Part shown: positions 63,001 to 64,000 of the stretch, one piece after another
How positions within the stretch are numbered: the stretch's first letter is position 1
Layout of the letters: each line of letters opens with the position of its first letter
From: Pseudomonas cremoricolorata
GTDB taxonomy: Bacteria > Pseudomonadota > Gammaproteobacteria > Pseudomonadales > Pseudomonadaceae
Reading direction: 5' to 3'
DNA: 64,000 bases
Assembly: GCF_000759535.1 (NCBI RefSeq)
Contig: NZ_CP009455.1
Location: 4,650,001 to 4,714,000, forward strand
Position numbers and translations under genes: made by a program
The notes under the pieces: model-generated
Seen by the model: only the letters and a program-made list of their open reading frames with translations
What the model was told of the DNA's origin: nothing
Databases searched by the model: none

Positions 63001-64000
63001 ATGTCCGACACCCTCCCCTACGCCCAGCTCGACTGGGATGAACAAGGCCGCCCGTACTCACGGCACTACGACGATGTGTATTTCTCCCGTACCGAAGGGA
63101 CCTTGGAAACCCACTATGTGTTCATCGAAGGTAATCGCCTCGAGCAACGTTTCGCTGCGCTCCAGGGCCATGAAAGCCTGCTGATCGGCGAAACCGGCTT
63201 CGGCACCGGGATGAACTTTTACTGCGCCTGGCAGGCCTTCGCCGCCCACGCGCCGAGTACGGCGCGCCTGCACTTCATCAGCGTGGAAAAACACCCGCTG
63301 AGCCACGCCGACCTCAGCCGCGCAGTGCAGCTGTGGCCGGAGCTGGCTGAATTCTGGCAGCCGCTGCTGGCGCAGTACGTGGCGGTGCATCAAGGCTTCC
63401 AGCAGTTCAGCTTCGCCGAGGGGCGCGTCACCCTGACCTTGATGATCGGTGACGCCATCGAGCAGTTGGCGCAGCTCGACGCGCCGGTCGATGCCTGGTT
63501 CCTCGACGGTTTCGCCCCGGCGAAGAACCCTGACATGTGGAACCCCGCGCTGTTCGCGCAACTGGCGCGCTTGTCAGGCCCCGGCACCACGCTGGGCACC
63601 TTCACCACCACCGGCTGGGTGCGCCGTGGCCTGGCCGAGGTCGGCTTCAAGCTGCACAAGGTGCCGGGGCTGGGCAAGAAATGGGAAGTTGCCAGAGGTC
63701 ATTACCAGGGCGAGCCCGCTGCCCCTGGCGCACCTTGGTACGCGCGCCCGGCAAGCGTTGGCCAGGCGCGCCAGGCACTGGTGATCGGCGCAGGGCTTGC
63801 CGGCAGCGCCAGCGCCAACAGCCTGGCCCGGCGGGGGTGGCAAGTCACGGTGCTGGAGCGTCACGCCGCAGTTGCACAAGAAGCCTCGGGCAATCCGCAA
63901 GGGGTGCTGTACCTCAAGCTTTCGGCCCACGGCACGGCGCTGTCGCAGATGATCCTTGCCGGGTTCGGCTATACCCGGCGCTGGTTGCAGCAGCTACAGC
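63001..64000 (+). CDS. mnmC: Bifunctional tRNA mnm5s2U methyltransferase/FAD oxidase MnmC (partial, cut by window end)
   Basis: At least 333 residues seen, open at 64000. The N-terminal MnmD methyltransferase has LLIGETGFGTGMNFY (SAM motif), GDAIEQLAQL and DAWFLDGFAPAKNPDMW with the DGF-P motif. The C-terminal oxidase begins at about residue 258 with ALVIGAGLAGSASANSLARRG and VLERH, and the SGNPQGVLYLKLS motif. It completes 5-methylaminomethyl-2-thiouridine at tRNA U34. ATG 63001. Confidence 0.93.
   Translation, partial: MSDTLPYAQLDWDEQGRPYSRHYDDVYFSRTEGTLETHYVFIEGNRLEQRFAALQGHESLLIGETGFGTGMNFYCAWQAFAAHAPSTARLHFISVEKHPLSHADLSRAVQLWPELAEFWQPLLAQYVAVHQGFQQFSFAEGRVTLTLMIGDAIEQLAQLDAPVDAWFLDGFAPAKNPDMWNPALFAQLARLSGPGTTLGTFTTTGWVRRGLAEVGFKLHKVPGLGKKWEVARGHYQGEPAAPGAPWYARPASVGQARQALVIGAGLAGSASANSLARRGWQVTVLERHAAVAQEASGNPQGVLYLKLSAHGTALSQMILAGFGYTRRWLQQLQ

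Overview
The window is a contiguous stretch of a Pseudomonas chromosome, most like the P. putida group. The signs are high GC, P. putida-type REP sequences (5482-5572, 22233-22255), the order scpB-scpA-yciO-rnm diverging from yciB-yciI, and housekeeping genes (rluB, fumC, bolA, trhO, a RbdA-type GGDEF/EAL protein, pap, mnmC) that read as Pseudomonas orthologues. No rRNA, tRNA, CRISPR array or complete insertion sequence was seen.

Layout. 1-3.1 kb is more A+T-rich accessory DNA with an unrecognised small ORF, a DUF1796 papain-like protein and kpsF. 3.4-16.2 kb is a capsule-type locus: transketolase, a phosphotransferase-fold protein, KpsC, KpsS, a short-chain dehydrogenase, an LtaS/MdoB-like phosphoglycerol transferase, an acetyltransferase, a second complete KpsC and a phytanoyl-CoA-type dioxygenase. 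Export genes kpsMTED are not in the window. KpsF makes arabinose-5-phosphate for Kdo, and KpsC/KpsS build the poly-Kdo linker that carries group-2-type capsules, so the locus makes metabolic sense. 16.3-23.3 kb holds a YdiJ-type D-2-hydroxyacid dehydrogenase with a divergent LysR regulator, an AroP-type permease and rluB. 23.3-24.8 kb is a non-coding block with three copies of a long structured repeat. 24.8-28.9 kb is the scpB/scpA/yciO/rnm and yciB/yciI block. 28.9-31.6 kb is a CpxR/CpxA-like system with a Spy-like protein between regulator and kinase. 31.7-41.3 kb is a minus-strand chaperone-usher fimbrial operon (subunit, chaperone, usher, adhesin, chaperone) followed by a hybrid kinase and a RcsB-like regulator, an arrangement like the P. 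aeruginosa PA14 cupD/rcsCB region. 41.6-60.0 kb is mainly core genome. 60.0-61.4 kb is a second block of the structured repeat. The right end has pap and the start of mnmC.

Most notable signals: (1) a roughly 300-370 bp dispersed repeat with six copies plus a fragment. Its central hairpin is kept by compensatory changes in three different stem sequences, and two short tandem repeats have grown at its edges. (2) A perfect TAAGA-N4-TCTTA palindrome in front of the fimbrial operon, resembling an Rcs box, in an operon that ends with rcsC/rcsB-like genes. (3) A 239-bp MITE-like element with about 31-bp terminal inverted repeats next to bolA. (4) Two intact KpsC paralogues plus phosphoglycerol-transferase, acetyl-transfer and hydroxylation functions in one capsule operon.

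Start sites were chosen from family length, Shine-Dalgarno sites and overlaps. Family names come from recognising motifs by eye, with no database search.
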